Of a DNA stretch of 64,000 nt, positions 43,514-53,045 are shown in pieces. The notes beneath the pieces are model-generated. The model was given only the letters and a program-made list of their open reading frames with translations, was not told the origin of the DNA and did not search any database. This DNA is from Streptomyces sp. MMG1121 (GTDB lineage Bacteria > Actinomycetota > Actinomycetes > Streptomycetales > Streptomycetaceae), in assembly GCF_001280015.1 (NCBI RefSeq), contig NZ_LGDV01000074.1, forward strand, positions 79,520 through 143,519, read 5' to 3'. Both the position numbers and the translations under genes were made by a program. Within the stretch, counting starts at the first letter, position 1. Each line of letters begins with the position of its first letter.

Positions 43514-44896
43514 CTAGGCGCCCAGAAGGCGCTGGGCCAGGTACCCCTCGATCTGGTCGAGAGACACGCGCTCCTGCTTCATGGAGTCACGCTCACGCAC
43601 GGTCACCGCGTTGTCCTCGAGCGTGTCGAAGTCGACGGTCACGCAGTACGGCGTACCGATCTCGTCCTGGCGGCGGTAGCGGCGGCCGATGGCGCCGGCG
43701 TCGTCGAACTCGATGTTCCAGTTCTGCCGCAGCGCCTGGGCGAGACCCTTGGCCTTGGGCGACAGCTCGGGGTTGCGGGACAGCGGGAGCACCGCGACCT
43801 TCACCGGGGCGAGGCGGTGGTCGAGCCGCAGCACGGTCCGCTTCTCCATCTTGCCCTTGGCGTTCGGCGCCTCGTCCTCGACGTAGGCGTCGAGCAGGAA
43901 GGCCAGCATGGTGCGGCCGACACCCGCCGCCGGCTCGATGACGTACGGCGTCCAGCGCTCCTGGGCCTCCTGGTCGTAGTAGGCCAGGTCCTGGCCGGAG
44001 GCCTTGGAGTGGGCGCCGAGGTCGTAGTCGGTGCGGTTGGCGACACCCTCCAGCTCGCCCCACTCGCTGCCGCCGAACTGGAAGCGGTACTCGATGTCGG
44101 CGGTGCGCTTGGAGTAGTGGGAGAGCTTCTCCTTCGGGTGCTCGTACCACCGCATGTTCTCAGTGCGCAGGCCGAGGCCGGTGTACCAGTTCCAGCGCTG
44201 CTCCATCCAGTACTCCTGCCACTTCTCGTCCTCGCCCGGCTTGACGAAGAACTCCATCTCCATCTGCTCGAACTCGCGGGTGCGGAAGATGAAGTTGCCG
44301 GGCGTGATCTCGTTGCGGAAGGACTTGCCCATCTGCGCGATGCCGAACGGCGGCTTGCGGCGCGAGGTGGTCTGCACCTGGGCGAAGTTGGTGAAGATGC
44401 CCTGGGCGGTCTCCGGGCGCAGATACGCGACCGAGCCGCTGTCCTGCGTCGGGCCGAGGTGCGTCGACAGCAGACCCGAGAACTGCTTGGGCTCGGTGAA
44501 CTGGCCCTTGTTGCCGCAGTTCGGGCAGTTGATGTCGGCGAGGCCGTTCGCCGGGGCGTGGCCCTTCTTCTCCTCGTACGCCTCTTCCAGGTGGTCGGCG
44601 CGGAACCGCTTGTGGCAGGCGGTGCACTCGGTCAGCGGGTCCGTGAAGGTGGCGACGTGACCGGATGCGACCCAGACCTCCGAGGCGAGGATGACGGACG
44701 AGTCGATACCGACCACGTCCTCGCGCGAGGTCACCATGTAGCGCCACCACTGACGCTTGATGTTCTCCTTGAGCTCGACACCCAGCGGTCCGTAGTCCCA
44801 GGCGGCACGCTGTCCACCGTAGATCTCACTGCACGGGAAAACGAAGCCACGGCGCTTGCTCAGGCTGACGATGGTGTCGATCTTGTCGGCGGCCAC
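43514..44896 (-). CDS. glyS: Glycyl-tRNA synthetase (single-chain, class II)
   Basis: A 460-residue enzyme charging tRNA-Gly, of the eukaryotic/archaeal homodimer type rather than the alpha2beta2 bacterial type. The N-terminus reads [21 protein letters not shown] zinc-like pair of motifs, CTACHKRF and CPNCGNKG, lies in the insert. Class II motif 2 is [20 protein letters not shown], and motif 3 includes [13 protein letters not shown] at 44896 is selected over a far longer reading because it gives the conserved N-terminus and follows GAAGAG. It converges with the chitinase and diverges from znuA. Confidence 0.97.
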   Translation of the reverse strand: MAADKIDTIVSLSKRRGFVFPCSEIYGGQRAAWDYGPLGVELKENIKRQWWRYMVTSREDVVGIDSSVILASEVWVASGHVATFTDPLTECTACHKRFRADHLEEAYEEKKGHAPANGLADINCPNCGNKGQFTEPKQFSGLLSTHLGPTQDSGSVAYLRPETAQGIFTNFAQVQTTSRRKPPFGIAQMGKSFRNEITPGNFIFRTREFEQMEMEFFVKPGEDEKWQEYWMEQRWNWYTGLGLRTENMRWYEHPKEKLSHYSKRTADIEYRFQFGGSEWGELEGVANRTDYDLGAHSKASGQDLAYYDQEAQERWTPYVIEPAAGVGRTMLAFLLDAYVEDEAPNAKGKMEKRTVLRLDHRLAPVKVAVLPLSRNPELSPKAKGLAQALRQNWNIEFDDAGAIGRRYRRQDEIGTPYCVTVDFDTLEDNAVTVRERDSMKQERVSLDQIEGYLAQRLLGA

Positions 44897-45031
44897 GGTG
44901 CTCTCTTCATTACGACGACGGGCGTTGAAGCGAGATGCTTCCAGCGAATGATTCAGGTTACCGGCGCAGGCTCCCCCACGGCCAAATCGGCCCCCCTCCA
45001 GGCCCCTCCCCCGGCCCCTGATCAGCGTTGT

Positions 45032-45068
45032 TGACAACGGTTTCCATATTTGTTGAAAATGACTGTCA
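45032..45068 (+). promoter_or_regulatory. Two Zur-like boxes upstream of znuA
   Basis: TGACAACGGTTTCCA (45032-45046) and TGAAAATGACTGTCA (45054-45068) both fit the 7-1-7 dyad of the actinobacterial Zur box (TGAAAATGATTTTCA-like), 22 bases apart centre to centre. The second overlaps the proposed start codon. The zur gene closes the same cluster. Confidence 0.75.
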
Positions 45069-46027
45069 TGAACGTACGACGACGCCTCATACCCGCCGCC
45101 GCGGTCACCGCGGTCACCGCCCTCGGGATCGGCACGCTCTCGGCCTGCTCCGGCGACACGGCGGAGGCGGCGAACACCGGGAAGTTCGATGTCGTCGCGT
45201 CCTTCTATCCCATGGCCTTCCTCGCCGAGCGGATCGGCGGGGACCACGTCCACGTCACCAGTCTGACCTCCCCCGGCCAGGAACCGCACGACCTGGAGAT
45301 CAGCCCCAAGCAGATCGCGATGCTCCAGGACTCCGACGCGGTCCTGTACCTGAAGAACCTCCAGCCCTCCGTCGACGACGCGGTGACCCAGTCCCCGGTC
45401 AGGACGAAGATCGACGCGGCCTCCCTGACCACGCTGGAGAAGCACGGCAACGAGGTCGGCGGCCACGCGGCCGCGCACGACACCCACACCGGCGAGGAGT
45501 CCGGCGCCCAGGACCCGCACATCTGGCTCGACCCGGTGCGCTACGCCCAGGTCGCCGAGGGAGTCGGCAAGGCCTTCGAGAAGGCCGACCCGAAGCACGC
45601 GGGCGACTACAAGAAGAACACCGCGGCCCTGGTCAAGCAGCTCGACGACCTGAACACGCGGTTCAGGACCGGGCTGGCGGACACCAGGACCAAGGTCTTC
45701 ATCACCACCCACGCCGCCTTCGGCTACCTCGCCGAGCGCTACGGCCTGACCGAGGAGGCCATCAACGGCCTCGACCCCGACTCCGAGCCCAGCGCCGCGC
45801 GGGTCAGGGACCTGGAGAAGATGGCCAAGGCCGACGGCGTGAGCACCGTCTTCTACGAGACGCTCGTCAGCGACAAGACCGCCAAGACCATCGCGGGCGA
45901 CGCGCGCCTGAAGACCGACGTCCTGGACCCGATCGAGGGCATCACCGCCAAGTCCCGCGGCAAGGACTACTTCTCCGTCCAGGAAGCCAACCTCAAGGCC
46001 CTCCAGCAGGCGCTGGGCGCCAAGTGA
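45068..46027 (+). CDS. znuA: Zinc ABC importer, substrate-binding lipoprotein
   Basis: About 319 residues, cluster 9 (ZnuA/TroA) binding protein. The lipobox is TLSAC, followed by [19 protein letters not shown]. Metal-ligand histidines are in [16 protein letters not shown] and THAAFGYL. A short His-containing loop ([12 protein letters not shown]) between the lobes is typical of zinc receptors. The start at 45068 (MNVRRR) gives a normal signal; ATG 45059 and TTG 45050 are alternatives. Neither has a ribosome site and the Zur box overlaps all of them. It leads the znuA-znuC-znuB operon. Confidence 0.94.
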   Translation: MNVRRRLIPAAAVTAVTALGIGTLSACSGDTAEAANTGKFDVVASFYPMAFLAERIGGDHVHVTSLTSPGQEPHDLEISPKQIAMLQDSDAVLYLKNLQPSVDDAVTQSPVRTKIDAASLTTLEKHGNEVGGHAAAHDTHTGEESGAQDPHIWLDPVRYAQVAEGVGKAFEKADPKHAGDYKKNTAALVKQLDDLNTRFRTGLADTRTKVFITTHAAFGYLAERYGLTEEAINGLDPDSEPSAARVRDLEKMAKADGVSTVFYETLVSDKTAKTIAGDARLKTDVLDPIEGITAKSRGKDYFSVQEANLKALQQALGAK

Positions 46028-46044
46028 CCGGCAGGGGAGACCAG

Positions 46045-46815
46045 ATGACCAGCGAGCCCGTCATAGCCCTGCGCGGGGTCACCGCCGAACTCGGCGCGCG
46101 TCCCGTGCTGCGCGGCATCGACCTCACCGTCGGCCGCGGCGAGGTCGTCGCGCTGCTCGGCGCGAACGGCTCCGGCAAGTCCACCGCGATCCGCACGGTC
46201 ATCGGCCAGGTACCGGCGAGCGGCGGCACGATCGAGTTGTTCGGCACCCCGCGCCGCTCCTTCGGCGACTGGGCGCGCGTGGGCTACGTACCGCAGCGCA
46301 CGACGGCCGCCGGCGGGGTCCCGGCGACGGTGACCGAGATCGTCTCCTCCGGCCGGCTCTCCCGCACCCGCTTCGGCGTCTTCCGCAAGGCCGACCGGGA
46401 GGCCGTGCACCGGGCCCTGGAGCTGGTCGGCATGGCCGACCGCGCCAAGGACTCGGTGAACGCCCTCTCCGGCGGCCAGCACCAGCGTGTGCTGATCGCC
46501 CGCGCGCTGGTCGCCGAACCCGAACTGCTGATCATGGACGAGCCGATGGCGGGCGTCGACCTGGCCAGCCAGGAGATCCTCGCGCGGACGCTGAAACAGC
46601 AGGTCGAGGCCGGTACGACGGTCCTCCTCGTCCTGCACGAACTGGGTCCCCTGGAGCCCCTGATCGACCGGGCGGTCGTCCTGCGCGACGGCTGCGTCCT
46701 GCACGACGGCCCGCCCCCGCGGGCCGTGGGCCAGCATGCTCTCCCCGGCCACGACCACGTACACCCGCACGCACCCGCGGGCACCGAACCGATCCGCACG
46801 GGACTGCTGAGCTGA
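46045..46815 (+). CDS. znuC: Zinc ABC importer ATPase
   Basis: A 256-residue ATPase. Walker A is [11 protein letters not shown] near residue 36, signature [10 protein letters not shown] near 143, Walker [13 protein letters not shown] near 163, and the switch His is in VLHELGP. The His-rich tail HDHVHPHAP may hold zinc at the membrane. It starts 17 bases after znuA, with AGGGGAGA before ATG 46045, and its stop overlaps the znuB start as TGATG. Confidence 0.95.
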   Translation: MTSEPVIALRGVTAELGARPVLRGIDLTVGRGEVVALLGANGSGKSTAIRTVIGQVPASGGTIELFGTPRRSFGDWARVGYVPQRTTAAGGVPATVTEIVSSGRLSRTRFGVFRKADREAVHRALELVGMADRAKDSVNALSGGQHQRVLIARALVAEPELLIMDEPMAGVDLASQEILARTLKQQVEAGTTVLLVLHELGPLEPLIDRAVVLRDGCVLHDGPPPRAVGQHALPGHDHVHPHAPAGTEPIRTGLLS

Positions 46816-47717
46816 TGGACTTCCTGAACTACGCCTTCATGCAGCGGGCCCTGCTCGCCGCCGTCCTCGTCGGCATCACCGCCCCCGCCGTCGGCATCTA
46901 CCTGGTCCAGCGCCGCCAGGCCCTGATGGGCGACGGCATCGGGCACGTGGCGATGACGGGCGTCGGCCTGGGCTTCCTGCTCTCGACCTCCCCCGTGTGG
47001 ATGGCGACCGCCGTCTCCGTGCTCGGCGCGGTCCTGATGGAACTGATCCGCTGGTACGGCAGGACGCGCGGCGACATCGCCCTCGCCATGCTCTTCTACG
47101 GCGGTATGGCCGGCGGCGTGATGCTGATCAACCTCGCGCCCGGCGGCTCCAACGCCAACCTGACGTCGTACCTGTTCGGCTCCCTGTCGACGGTCTCGCA
47201 GTCGGACGTGACCGCGATCTGCGTGCTCGCCGCCTTCGTCCTGCTGGTCACCCTCGGCCTGCGCCGCCAGCTGTTCGCGGTCAGCCAGGACGAGGAGTTC
47301 GCCCGGGTCACGGGCCTGCCGGTGCGCGCGCTGAACCTGCTCACGGCGGTGACGGCGGCGGTGACCGTGACGGTCGCGATGCGCGTCGTCGGCCTGCTGC
47401 TGGTGTCGGCGCTGATGGTCGTGCCGGTGGCGGCGGCCCAGCAGCTCACCCGCAGCTTCGTCGCCACGTTCGTGATCGCCGTCGCCCTCGGGGTGGCCGT
47501 GACCGTCAGCGGCACGATCACCTCGTACTACCAGGACGTCCCGCCCGGTGCGACGATCGTCCTGCTGACCATCGCCGCGTTCATCGCGCTGACCGCCCTG
47601 GCCACGCCGCTGGCCCGGCGACGCGCCCGCGCGGCAGGCCTGGCCGGGCCCTCGGGGGACCCGGCGGAGTGCTCGATTCCGGCCACGAGAGGAGCCGGTG
47701 ACGAGGTCGGCGTCTGA
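46815..47717 (+). CDS. znuB: Zinc ABC importer permease
   Basis: A 300-residue ABC-3 family permease with about eight helices. GIYLVQRRQALMGDGIGHVA near residues 28-47 and VVGLLLVSALMVVPVAAAQ near 193 are family signatures. It overlaps znuC by one base and precedes zur by 61 bases. Confidence 0.95.
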   Translation: MDFLNYAFMQRALLAAVLVGITAPAVGIYLVQRRQALMGDGIGHVAMTGVGLGFLLSTSPVWMATAVSVLGAVLMELIRWYGRTRGDIALAMLFYGGMAGGVMLINLAPGGSNANLTSYLFGSLSTVSQSDVTAICVLAAFVLLVTLGLRRQLFAVSQDEEFARVTGLPVRALNLLTAVTAAVTVTVAMRVVGLLLVSALMVVPVAAAQQLTRSFVATFVIAVALGVAVTVSGTITSYYQDVPPGATIVLLTIAAFIALTALATPLARRRARAAGLAGPSGDPAECSIPATRGAGDEVGV

Positions 47718-47778
47718 CCGCCGACAGTCCGGGCTGGCACAATGGCCCGGGCACAGGCGAGACGTGAGGAGGCAACCG

Positions 47779-48195
47779 GTGACGACCGCTGGACCGCCCG
47801 TGAAGGGCCGCTCCACCCGGCAGCGCGCTGCCGTGGCGGCGGCCCTCGACGAGGTCGACGAGTTCCGCAGCGCGCAGGAACTGCACGACATGCTCAAGCA
47901 CAAGGGCGACTCGGTCGGCCTGACCACGGTGTACCGCACCCTGCAGTCCCTCGCCGACGCCGGCGAGGTCGACGTCCTGCGCACCTCCGACGGCGAGTCC
48001 GTCTACCGCCGCTGCTCGACGGGTGAGCACCACCACCACCTCGTCTGCCGCGTCTGCGGCAAGGCGGTCGAGGTGGAGGGGCCCGCGGTGGAGAAGTGGG
48101 CCGAGGCGATCGCCGCCGAGCACGGCTACGTCAACGTGGCCCACACGGTGGAGATCTTCGGCACCTGCGCGGAGTGCGCGACGCAGGGCCACTGA
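47779..48195 (+). CDS. zur: Zinc uptake regulator Zur (Fur family)
   Basis: A 138-residue metalloregulator. An N-terminal winged helix (RSAQELHDMLKHKGDSVGLTTVYRTLQSL) precedes a dimerisation domain with metal ligands in EHHHHLVCRVCGK and a structural-zinc pair in FGTCAECA. Fur/Zur choice rests on context: it closes the znuACB cluster, and two Zur-like boxes precede znuA. GTG 47779 follows GAGGAGG; a longer reading from 47698 enters the znuB end. Confidence 0.95.
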   Translation: MTTAGPPVKGRSTRQRAAVAAALDEVDEFRSAQELHDMLKHKGDSVGLTTVYRTLQSLADAGEVDVLRTSDGESVYRRCSTGEHHHHLVCRVCGKAVEVEGPAVEKWAEAIAAEHGYVNVAHTVEIFGTCAECATQGH

Positions 48196-48408
48196 GGGTC
48201 CCCGGACGGTCCTCGCTCGGGCGGCACCGTGAGGCACGCCGTGCGAGGGCGGCTCGTGCATGTCCCACTGGATGTCCGCGCCGAGGGGAGCCGCCGCCGC
48301 GCCCCGCCAGGGGTTGTCGGCGCGGGTGTACGGCTCCCCCGGCGTCGCCGGCCGCGTGCCGCCCGGCGGAGTCCCGCGTCCTCGGCGACCCGCGCGGACC
48401 GCCGATGG

Positions 48409-49260
48409 CTACGAGGTGGCCGTATCGCCCTTCAGGGCGGCCTCCATCGCGAGCAGGTCCTCGTTCGGCACGGCACCGCCGAAGCGCCGGTCGCGGGAGG
48501 CGAACTCGATGCAGGCCCGCCACAGGTCGCGCCGGTCGAAGTCCGGCCACAGCACGTGCTGGAAGACCATCTCGGCGTACGCGCTCTGCCAGAGCAGGTA
48601 GTTGGAGGTGCGCTGCTCACCGGAGGGACGCAGGAAGAGATCCACGTCCGGCATGTCCGGGTAGTACAGGTACTTCTGGATGGTCTTCTCGCTGACCTTG
48701 GCGGGGTCGAGCCGCCCCGCCTTCACGTCCTCGGCCATCGCCTTGGCGGCGTCGGCGAGTTCGGCACGGCCGCCGTAGTTCATGCAGAAGTACAGCGTGA
48801 GCAGGTCGTTGTCCTTGGTCTGCTCCTGGGCGACCTGCAACTCCTTGGCGACCGACTTCCACAGCCGGGGCATCCGGCCCACCCAGCGCACCCGGATGCC
48901 GAGGTCGTCGAGCTGGTCACGGGTCTTGCGGATGAAGTCGCGGTTGAAGTTCATCAGGAAGCGGACCTCGTCGGGCGAGCGCTTCCAGTTCTCGGTCGAG
49001 AAGGCGTAGAGGGAGATGTTGCGGACGCCGACCTCGATGGAGCCCTGGAGGACGTCCAGCACCCGCTCGGCGCCGACCTTGTGCCCCTCCGTGCGGGGCA
49101 ACCCGCGCTCCTTCGCCCACCGCCCGTTGCCGTCCATGACGATGGCCACGTGGTTCGGGACCAGCTCGCCGGGGAGCTTCGGCGCGCGGGCACCGGACGG
49201 GTGCGGCTCCGGCGCCCTGTACTCACGGCGCTGGCGCCCCAGGATCCCGCGTACAACCAT
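48409..49260 (-). CDS. uppS: Isoprenyl (undecaprenyl) diphosphate synthase
   Basis: A 283-residue cis-prenyltransferase making the lipid carrier for peptidoglycan. [20 protein letters not shown] near residue 38 holds the catalytic Asp. The substrate-binding elements [17 protein letters not shown] and [18 protein letters not shown] and the C-terminal [10 protein letters not shown] are intact. The 30-residue N-terminal extension is usual in Streptomyces. Start ATG 49260 follows GGGAGACGAGA. It is preceded on the same strand by recO with 25 bases between. The 213 bases 3' of it hold no gene I can support. Confidence 0.96.
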   Translation of the reverse strand: MVVRGILGRQRREYRAPEPHPSGARAPKLPGELVPNHVAIVMDGNGRWAKERGLPRTEGHKVGAERVLDVLQGSIEVGVRNISLYAFSTENWKRSPDEVRFLMNFNRDFIRKTRDQLDDLGIRVRWVGRMPRLWKSVAKELQVAQEQTKDNDLLTLYFCMNYGGRAELADAAKAMAEDVKAGRLDPAKVSEKTIQKYLYYPDMPDVDLFLRPSGEQRTSNYLLWQSAYAEMVFQHVLWPDFDRRDLWRACIEFASRDRRFGGAVPNEDLLAMEAALKGDTATS

Positions 49261-49285
49261 GTGCTTCTCGTCTCCCTCTACCGCT

Positions 49286-50035
49286 CTAGGTTTTTTCCAC
49301 GTACCGCAGCGACCGCAGCCCGCGCTCCAGATGCCAGTGCAGGTAGGCGGACACCAGCCCGCTGCCCTCCCGGACGTACCGTGCCTCGCACGCGTCGGCC
49401 GTTCCCCAGTCTCCCGTAAGCAGAGCTCCGAGCAAGACCAGGGTCTGCGGCGAGGGCACGACACTGCCGGGCACCCGGCAGTCCACGCACACGGACCCGC
49501 CCGAGGCCACGGAGAAGAACCGGTTCGGACCGGGCATGCCGCACTTCGCGCAGGCGTCGAAGCTCGGGGCGTAGCCATTGACGGCGAGGGACCGCAGCAG
49601 GAAGGCGTCGAGGACGAGGTGGGGGGCGTGCTCCCCGCGCGCGAGCGTCCGCAGGGCGCCGACGAGCAGCAGATACTGCTGTACGGCGGGCTCGCCCTCG
49701 TGATCGGTGAACCGCTCGGCGGTCTCCAGCATGGCCGTGCCGGCGGTGTAGCGGGCGTAGTCGGCCACGATGCCGCCACCGTACGGCGCGATGGTCTCAC
49801 TCTGTGTGCACAGCGGCAGCCCGCGCCCGATCAGCTCACTGCCGCGCGCGAAGAACTGCACGTCGACGTGGGAGAAGGGTTCGAGGCGGGCGCCGAACTT
49901 CGACTTGGTCCGCCGCACCCCGCGCGCCACGGCCCGTACCCGGCCGTGACCGCGCGTGAGCAGCGTGATGATCCGGTCCGCCTCACCCAGCTTCTGGGTG
50001 CGCAGCACGATGCCGTCGTCGCGGAACAGACTCAT
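49286..50035 (-). CDS. recO: DNA repair protein RecO
   Basis: A 249-residue recombination mediator in RecF-pathway repair. The N-terminal OB fold is [19 protein letters not shown] through [16 protein letters not shown]. The C-terminal zinc finger is FDACAKCG and VCVDCR, four cysteines intact. Start ATG 50035 fits the family N-terminus; the longer reading to 50089 does not. It is upstream of uppS in the same direction, a conserved actinobacterial pairing. Confidence 0.96.
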   Translation of the reverse strand: MSLFRDDGIVLRTQKLGEADRIITLLTRGHGRVRAVARGVRRTKSKFGARLEPFSHVDVQFFARGSELIGRGLPLCTQSETIAPYGGGIVADYARYTAGTAMLETAERFTDHEGEPAVQQYLLLVGALRTLARGEHAPHLVLDAFLLRSLAVNGYAPSFDACAKCGMPGPNRFFSVASGGSVCVDCRVPGSVVPSPQTLVLLGALLTGDWGTADACEARYVREGSGLVSAYLHWHLERGLRSLRYVEKT

Positions 50036-50075
50036 GCCCTCATTCTCGCGCATGGCGGGAGCGGCTCGTGAGCGA

Positions 50076-50291
50076 CTAGAGCACCTCACCGCGACTACGG
50101 GCGTTGGCGTAGGCGGTCGCCGCGCTCAGCCGCTCGGCGGGAGTGGCGCACCGCACGGCTCCGGGCACGGCGTCCCACTCCTGGCCACCGCCGTACGGTC
50201 GCAGCTGGACGTAGGGCCCCTCGTGCCCCATGACGATCCCGAGCCGCCCGGAACGGGTGTCGACGGCATGGCTGCCGACGGGAGGCCTCAC
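50076..50291 (-). CDS. Small hypothetical protein, coupled to the preceding tiny gene
   Basis: A 71-residue protein, probably cytoplasmic. It contains RLGIVMGHEGPYVQLRPYGGGQEW and a C-terminal Ala-rich helix. The GTG at 50291 overlaps the upstream gene's stop as GTGA. Similar small genes often sit beside XRE/DUF397 pairs in Streptomyces; I do not recognise a named function. Confidence 0.6.
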   Translation of the reverse strand: MRPPVGSHAVDTRSGRLGIVMGHEGPYVQLRPYGGGQEWDAVPGAVRCATPAERLSAATAYANARSRGEVL

Positions 50292-50479
50292 GCCGCACCC
50301 ACCCCCAGCGCCGCCGCGAGCCGGCGCGCGGTCTCCACGGAACACCGGCCCAATTCGACCAGCGGCCGGGGTGTCTCCCGCGCGAGACTCACGGGGTCCA
50401 GCCCGAGGGAAGGAAGAACGATCCCGATTTTTTCGAGGGCCGACCGCAATTCCCGCATCGCCTCTTCCGCCTCTTCCAC
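50288..50479 (-). CDS. Small hypothetical protein divergent from the XRE/DUF397 pair
   Basis: A 63-residue, probably helical protein (EEAEEAMRELRSALEKIG at the N-terminus). GTG 50479 follows AAGGGAAG; an ATG seven codons in is an alternative. It overlaps the next small gene by four bases and diverges from the XRE regulator 116 bases away. It may be a small partner of that regulator, but no motif shows this. Confidence 0.55.
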   Translation of the reverse strand: MEEAEEAMRELRSALEKIGIVLPSLGLDPVSLARETPRPLVELGRCSVETARRLAAALGVGAA

Positions 50480-50595
50480 GCCGCTTCCCTTTCTTCTCCG
50501 GATTTCACGCTGAGCGCCTCCATGGTGGCCCTCCGCCAGTAAACTCGGCAGCAATCTGCGCCCTACAAAACCAAGGCAGACCAAGGGGGTTGGCC

Positions 50596-51429
50596 ATGGC
50601 CAACGGTTCGCGGCAGGCGGCGTGGGAGTTCTTCGGAGCGGAGCTGAAGCGGCGGAGAGAGAACGCGGGGATCACCCAGGCGGACCTGGGGACGCGCGTA
50701 TTCGTCTCCGGTGGGTACATCGGGCAGTTCGAGCAGGCGATTCGCAAGCCGCAGTTAGATGTGGCCCAGCGGATCGACGAGATCCTACAAACCGATGGCT
50801 TTTTCGAGCGGCTGTGCCGGAAGTTGATTGATGACCGGCGGTATGCGGAGTACTTCGCCCAGGCGGCCGAGCTGGAGCGACTGGCCACGAAGATCTGCGA
50901 GTTCGCGCCCGCACTGGTGCCAGGCCTGTTGCAGACAGCGGGGTACGCGCGGGCGGTCACGCTCGCGATGAACCCGTTCGCGTCGGACGAGTACATCGAG
51001 GACAAGGTGTCGGGCCGACTGGAACGGCAGGGCATCCTCAAGGACGCTACACGGCCCGTGTATTGGGTGATCCTGCACGAGAACGTGCTACGAATCCCGG
51101 TCGGCGGACCGGCCGTCACGACCGAGCAACTGGACCGCCTCGCGGCACTCGCACGAGAGCGAACGGTGCTGCTGCAGGTGCTGCCGTATACGGCTGGGGC
51201 GTACCCGGTAATGACCGGGGACCTGCGCCTGATGGAGTTCGAGGACGCGCCGCCAACTGTCTATACAGAAGCCGTGTATTCGGGGAATCTGCTGGACGAT
51301 CCGGCTGTGGTGAAGCCCGCGCACGAGGCATACGATCTGCTCAGGGCCGCCGCGCTGTCGCCGGAGGCGTCCCTGGCCCTGATCGAGTCGGCGGCGGAGG
51401 ACTTCAGACGATGCACGAGTACGACCTGA
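50596..51429 (+). CDS. XRE-family regulator with DUF5753 (Scr1-like)
   Basis: A 277-residue protein. An N-terminal XRE helix-turn-helix (about residues 14-70, AGITQADLGTRVFVSGGYIGQ) is followed by a DUF5753 domain (ICEFAPALVPGLLQTAGYARA to LLQVLPYTAGAYP). This family usually pairs with a DUF397 protein and affects development or antibiotic production. AAGGGGG precedes ATG 50596. The following DUF397 gene overlaps its 3' end by 19 bases. Base composition from 50.6 to 51.4 kb is slightly less GC-rich than that of its neighbours. Confidence 0.93.
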   Translation: MANGSRQAAWEFFGAELKRRRENAGITQADLGTRVFVSGGYIGQFEQAIRKPQLDVAQRIDEILQTDGFFERLCRKLIDDRRYAEYFAQAAELERLATKICEFAPALVPGLLQTAGYARAVTLAMNPFASDEYIEDKVSGRLERQGILKDATRPVYWVILHENVLRIPVGGPAVTTEQLDRLAALARERTVLLQVLPYTAGAYPVMTGDLRLMEFEDAPPTVYTEAVYSGNLLDDPAVVKPAHEAYDLLRAAALSPEASLALIESAAEDFRRCTSTT

Positions 51430-51614
51430 GCAGCGCGCGCTGGCACAAGAGCAGCTACAGCGACGGCAACGGCGGCAACTGCGTCGAGGTCGCCGACGGA
51501 GTCCCCGGCGTCGTCCCCGTCCGGGACAGCAAGGTCCCGGACGGTGCCGTGCTTCTCATCGGCCCGGACTCCTGGACGGCGTTCGTCGGTCAGGTCGCGG
51601 CGGGGCGACGCTGA
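51411..51614 (+). CDS. DUF397 protein (Scr2-like partner)
   Basis: A 67-residue protein with the family core RWHKSSYSDGNGGNCVEVA, VPVRDSKVPDG and WTAFVGQV. DUF397 proteins form small regulatory or toxin-antitoxin-like pairs with the upstream XRE protein. The overlapping reading frames support coupled translation. Confidence 0.93.
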   Translation: MHEYDLSSARWHKSSYSDGNGGNCVEVADGVPGVVPVRDSKVPDGAVLLIGPDSWTAFVGQVAAGRR

Positions 51615-51624
51615 GGACCTCCCG

Positions 51625-51720
51625 GTGACCGGTGTGCTCGCCGATCCCGAAGTGATCGTCGCCGAGTTCGCCCACGAGTGTGAAAAGACGATCTATCCGG
51701 ATCCACTACCGACGCCATGA
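51625..51720 (+). CDS. Possible 31-residue ORF after DUF397
   Basis: A GTG start preceded by GAGGA encodes an acidic 31-residue peptide (EVIVAEFAHECEKTIYPDP in its middle). It has protein-like composition, unlike random high-GC readings. It may be a fragment of a third gene of the XRE/DUF397 cassette or chance. No family is recognised. Confidence 0.2.
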   Translation: MTGVLADPEVIVAEFAHECEKTIYPDPLPTP

Positions 51721-51843
51721 TCGACACTCTTAGTATCCATACGACTACCCGGGGGAGTTGATCCTCCGGGCCGGTCGCGGTCTTCCCGGCGCCGGGGCCG
51801 CTGTCCTGTCACGTCTCGCACCGTGTCCCGACGGAGGTTCAGC

Positions 51844-52827
51844 ATGCCCCGATTCCGCAAGAAGCTGGCAGGAGCGGCAGCCGCCGCGGCTCTCTGCCTG
51901 CTCGGCGCCGGCACATCGTCCACACCGGCCTCGGCGGCACAGTCCCTGCGGTGGGTCGCGCTCGGCGACTCCTACACCGCCGGCGCCATCCCCGCGGCGG
52001 GCCACACCTTCGAGGAGCCCCGCGACGGCTGCCAGCGCACCACCGAGTCCTACCCCGAGGTCATCAAGCGGGACCTGGGCTCACTGGTCCGTCTGCACAA
52101 CGTCAGCTGCGGCAACGCGACCATCGCCAACGTCGACCGCGAAGAGCAGCACCCCATCGGCTACGAGCTGCACATCCCGGGGCTCGTCGACAACCACGAC
52201 CCCGACTACCCCTTCCCCCCGGTCCCCCCGCAGATCGACGCCGTGTCCCCCGGCACCGGCCTGGTCACCGTGGGCGTCGGCGGCAACAGCCTCGGCTTCG
52301 GCGAGATCCTCGGCAAATGCATCGAGCTGGGCCCCGAGGGAGGCGTCGGCTCCAGCCCGTGCAAGGACCACTACGGGAACAGCCTGGCAGCGCGTCTTGA
52401 GCACGTCCGCGCCGAGTACGACCGGATGCTGACAGCGATCCACGCGAAGGCCCCCTCCGCGAAGGTCGTCACCGTCGGCTACCCGACCGTCATCCCGGAC
52501 AACGTCTCCAACTGCCTCTACGGCAATCCCCTGCAGTTCTCCACCATCCGCCACGCGGACCTGAACTGGCTGCGCGCATCGGCCCTCGAACCGCTCAACG
52601 CCGTCATCCAGCAGGTCACCGCCGCGCACGGCGATCATTACGTCGACATCTACTCCTCCAGCAAGGGCCACAGCGTGTGCGCGCTCGGCCAGGAGAAGTG
52701 GGTGGAGGGCATCCTGGAACGTCTCCCCACCCCCGGGAACCCGGCCGTCTGGGCACTCGTCCACCCCAACGCCCGCGGCCACGCCAACGCCGCCGCCCGC
52801 GTCGAGAACGCCATCCTCGGCGGCTGA
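51844..52827 (+). CDS. Secreted SGNH/GDSL-family hydrolase (lipase/esterase)
   Basis: A 327-residue exported enzyme. The signal peptide ends ASAA near residue 32. Block I is WVALGDSYTAGA with the nucleophile Ser, block II contains the conserved Gly in VRLHNVSCGNAT, block III is TVGVGGNSLGFGE, and block V is LVHPNARGH with the catalytic His. Cysteines (DGCQRTT, VSCGNA, GKCIELG, SPCKDH) suggest disulfides as in Streptomyces lipase SCO7513-type folds. ATG 51844 follows CGGAGG. A hairpin terminator follows. Confidence 0.93.
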   Translation: MPRFRKKLAGAAAAAALCLLGAGTSSTPASAAQSLRWVALGDSYTAGAIPAAGHTFEEPRDGCQRTTESYPEVIKRDLGSLVRLHNVSCGNATIANVDREEQHPIGYELHIPGLVDNHDPDYPFPPVPPQIDAVSPGTGLVTVGVGGNSLGFGEILGKCIELGPEGGVGSSPCKDHYGNSLAARLEHVRAEYDRMLTAIHAKAPSAKVVTVGYPTVIPDNVSNCLYGNPLQFSTIRHADLNWLRASALEPLNAVIQQVTAAHGDHYVDIYSSSKGHSVCALGQEKWVEGILERLPTPGNPAVWALVHPNARGHANAAARVENAILGG

Positions 52828-52850
52828 CCGACGCACACCCGCCAGCCTGG

Positions 52851-52880
52851 AGGTCCGCCGCAGCCCGCTGCGGCGGACCT
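52851..52880 (+). terminator. Hairpin terminator after the SGNH hydrolase
   Basis: The 13-base perfect arms AGGTCCGCCGCAG (52851-52863) and 52868-52880 enclose a CCCG loop, 24 bases past the stop. Confidence 0.88.
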
Positions 52881-53045
52881 TCGGCGTCGGCGGCCGGACG
52901 AAGGGGCATCGCCGTTGGTGCGGCCTCCGGCCATTCGCGCGCGCTGCCTTGACCGGCCCCGGACCCGCTCTTATGGTCACGCTACCGAACCGGACGTAGG
53001 ACGTCGTACCTCCTCTCCCACCTCCCCGACCCCGCTGGAGGATCC

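Noticed and set aside
48196-48408. A gene or gene remnant between zur and uppS
   Set aside because: One minus-strand reading (PYTRADNPWRGAAAAPLGAD) looks somewhat protein-like, but there is no start, no family match by eye and no second support.
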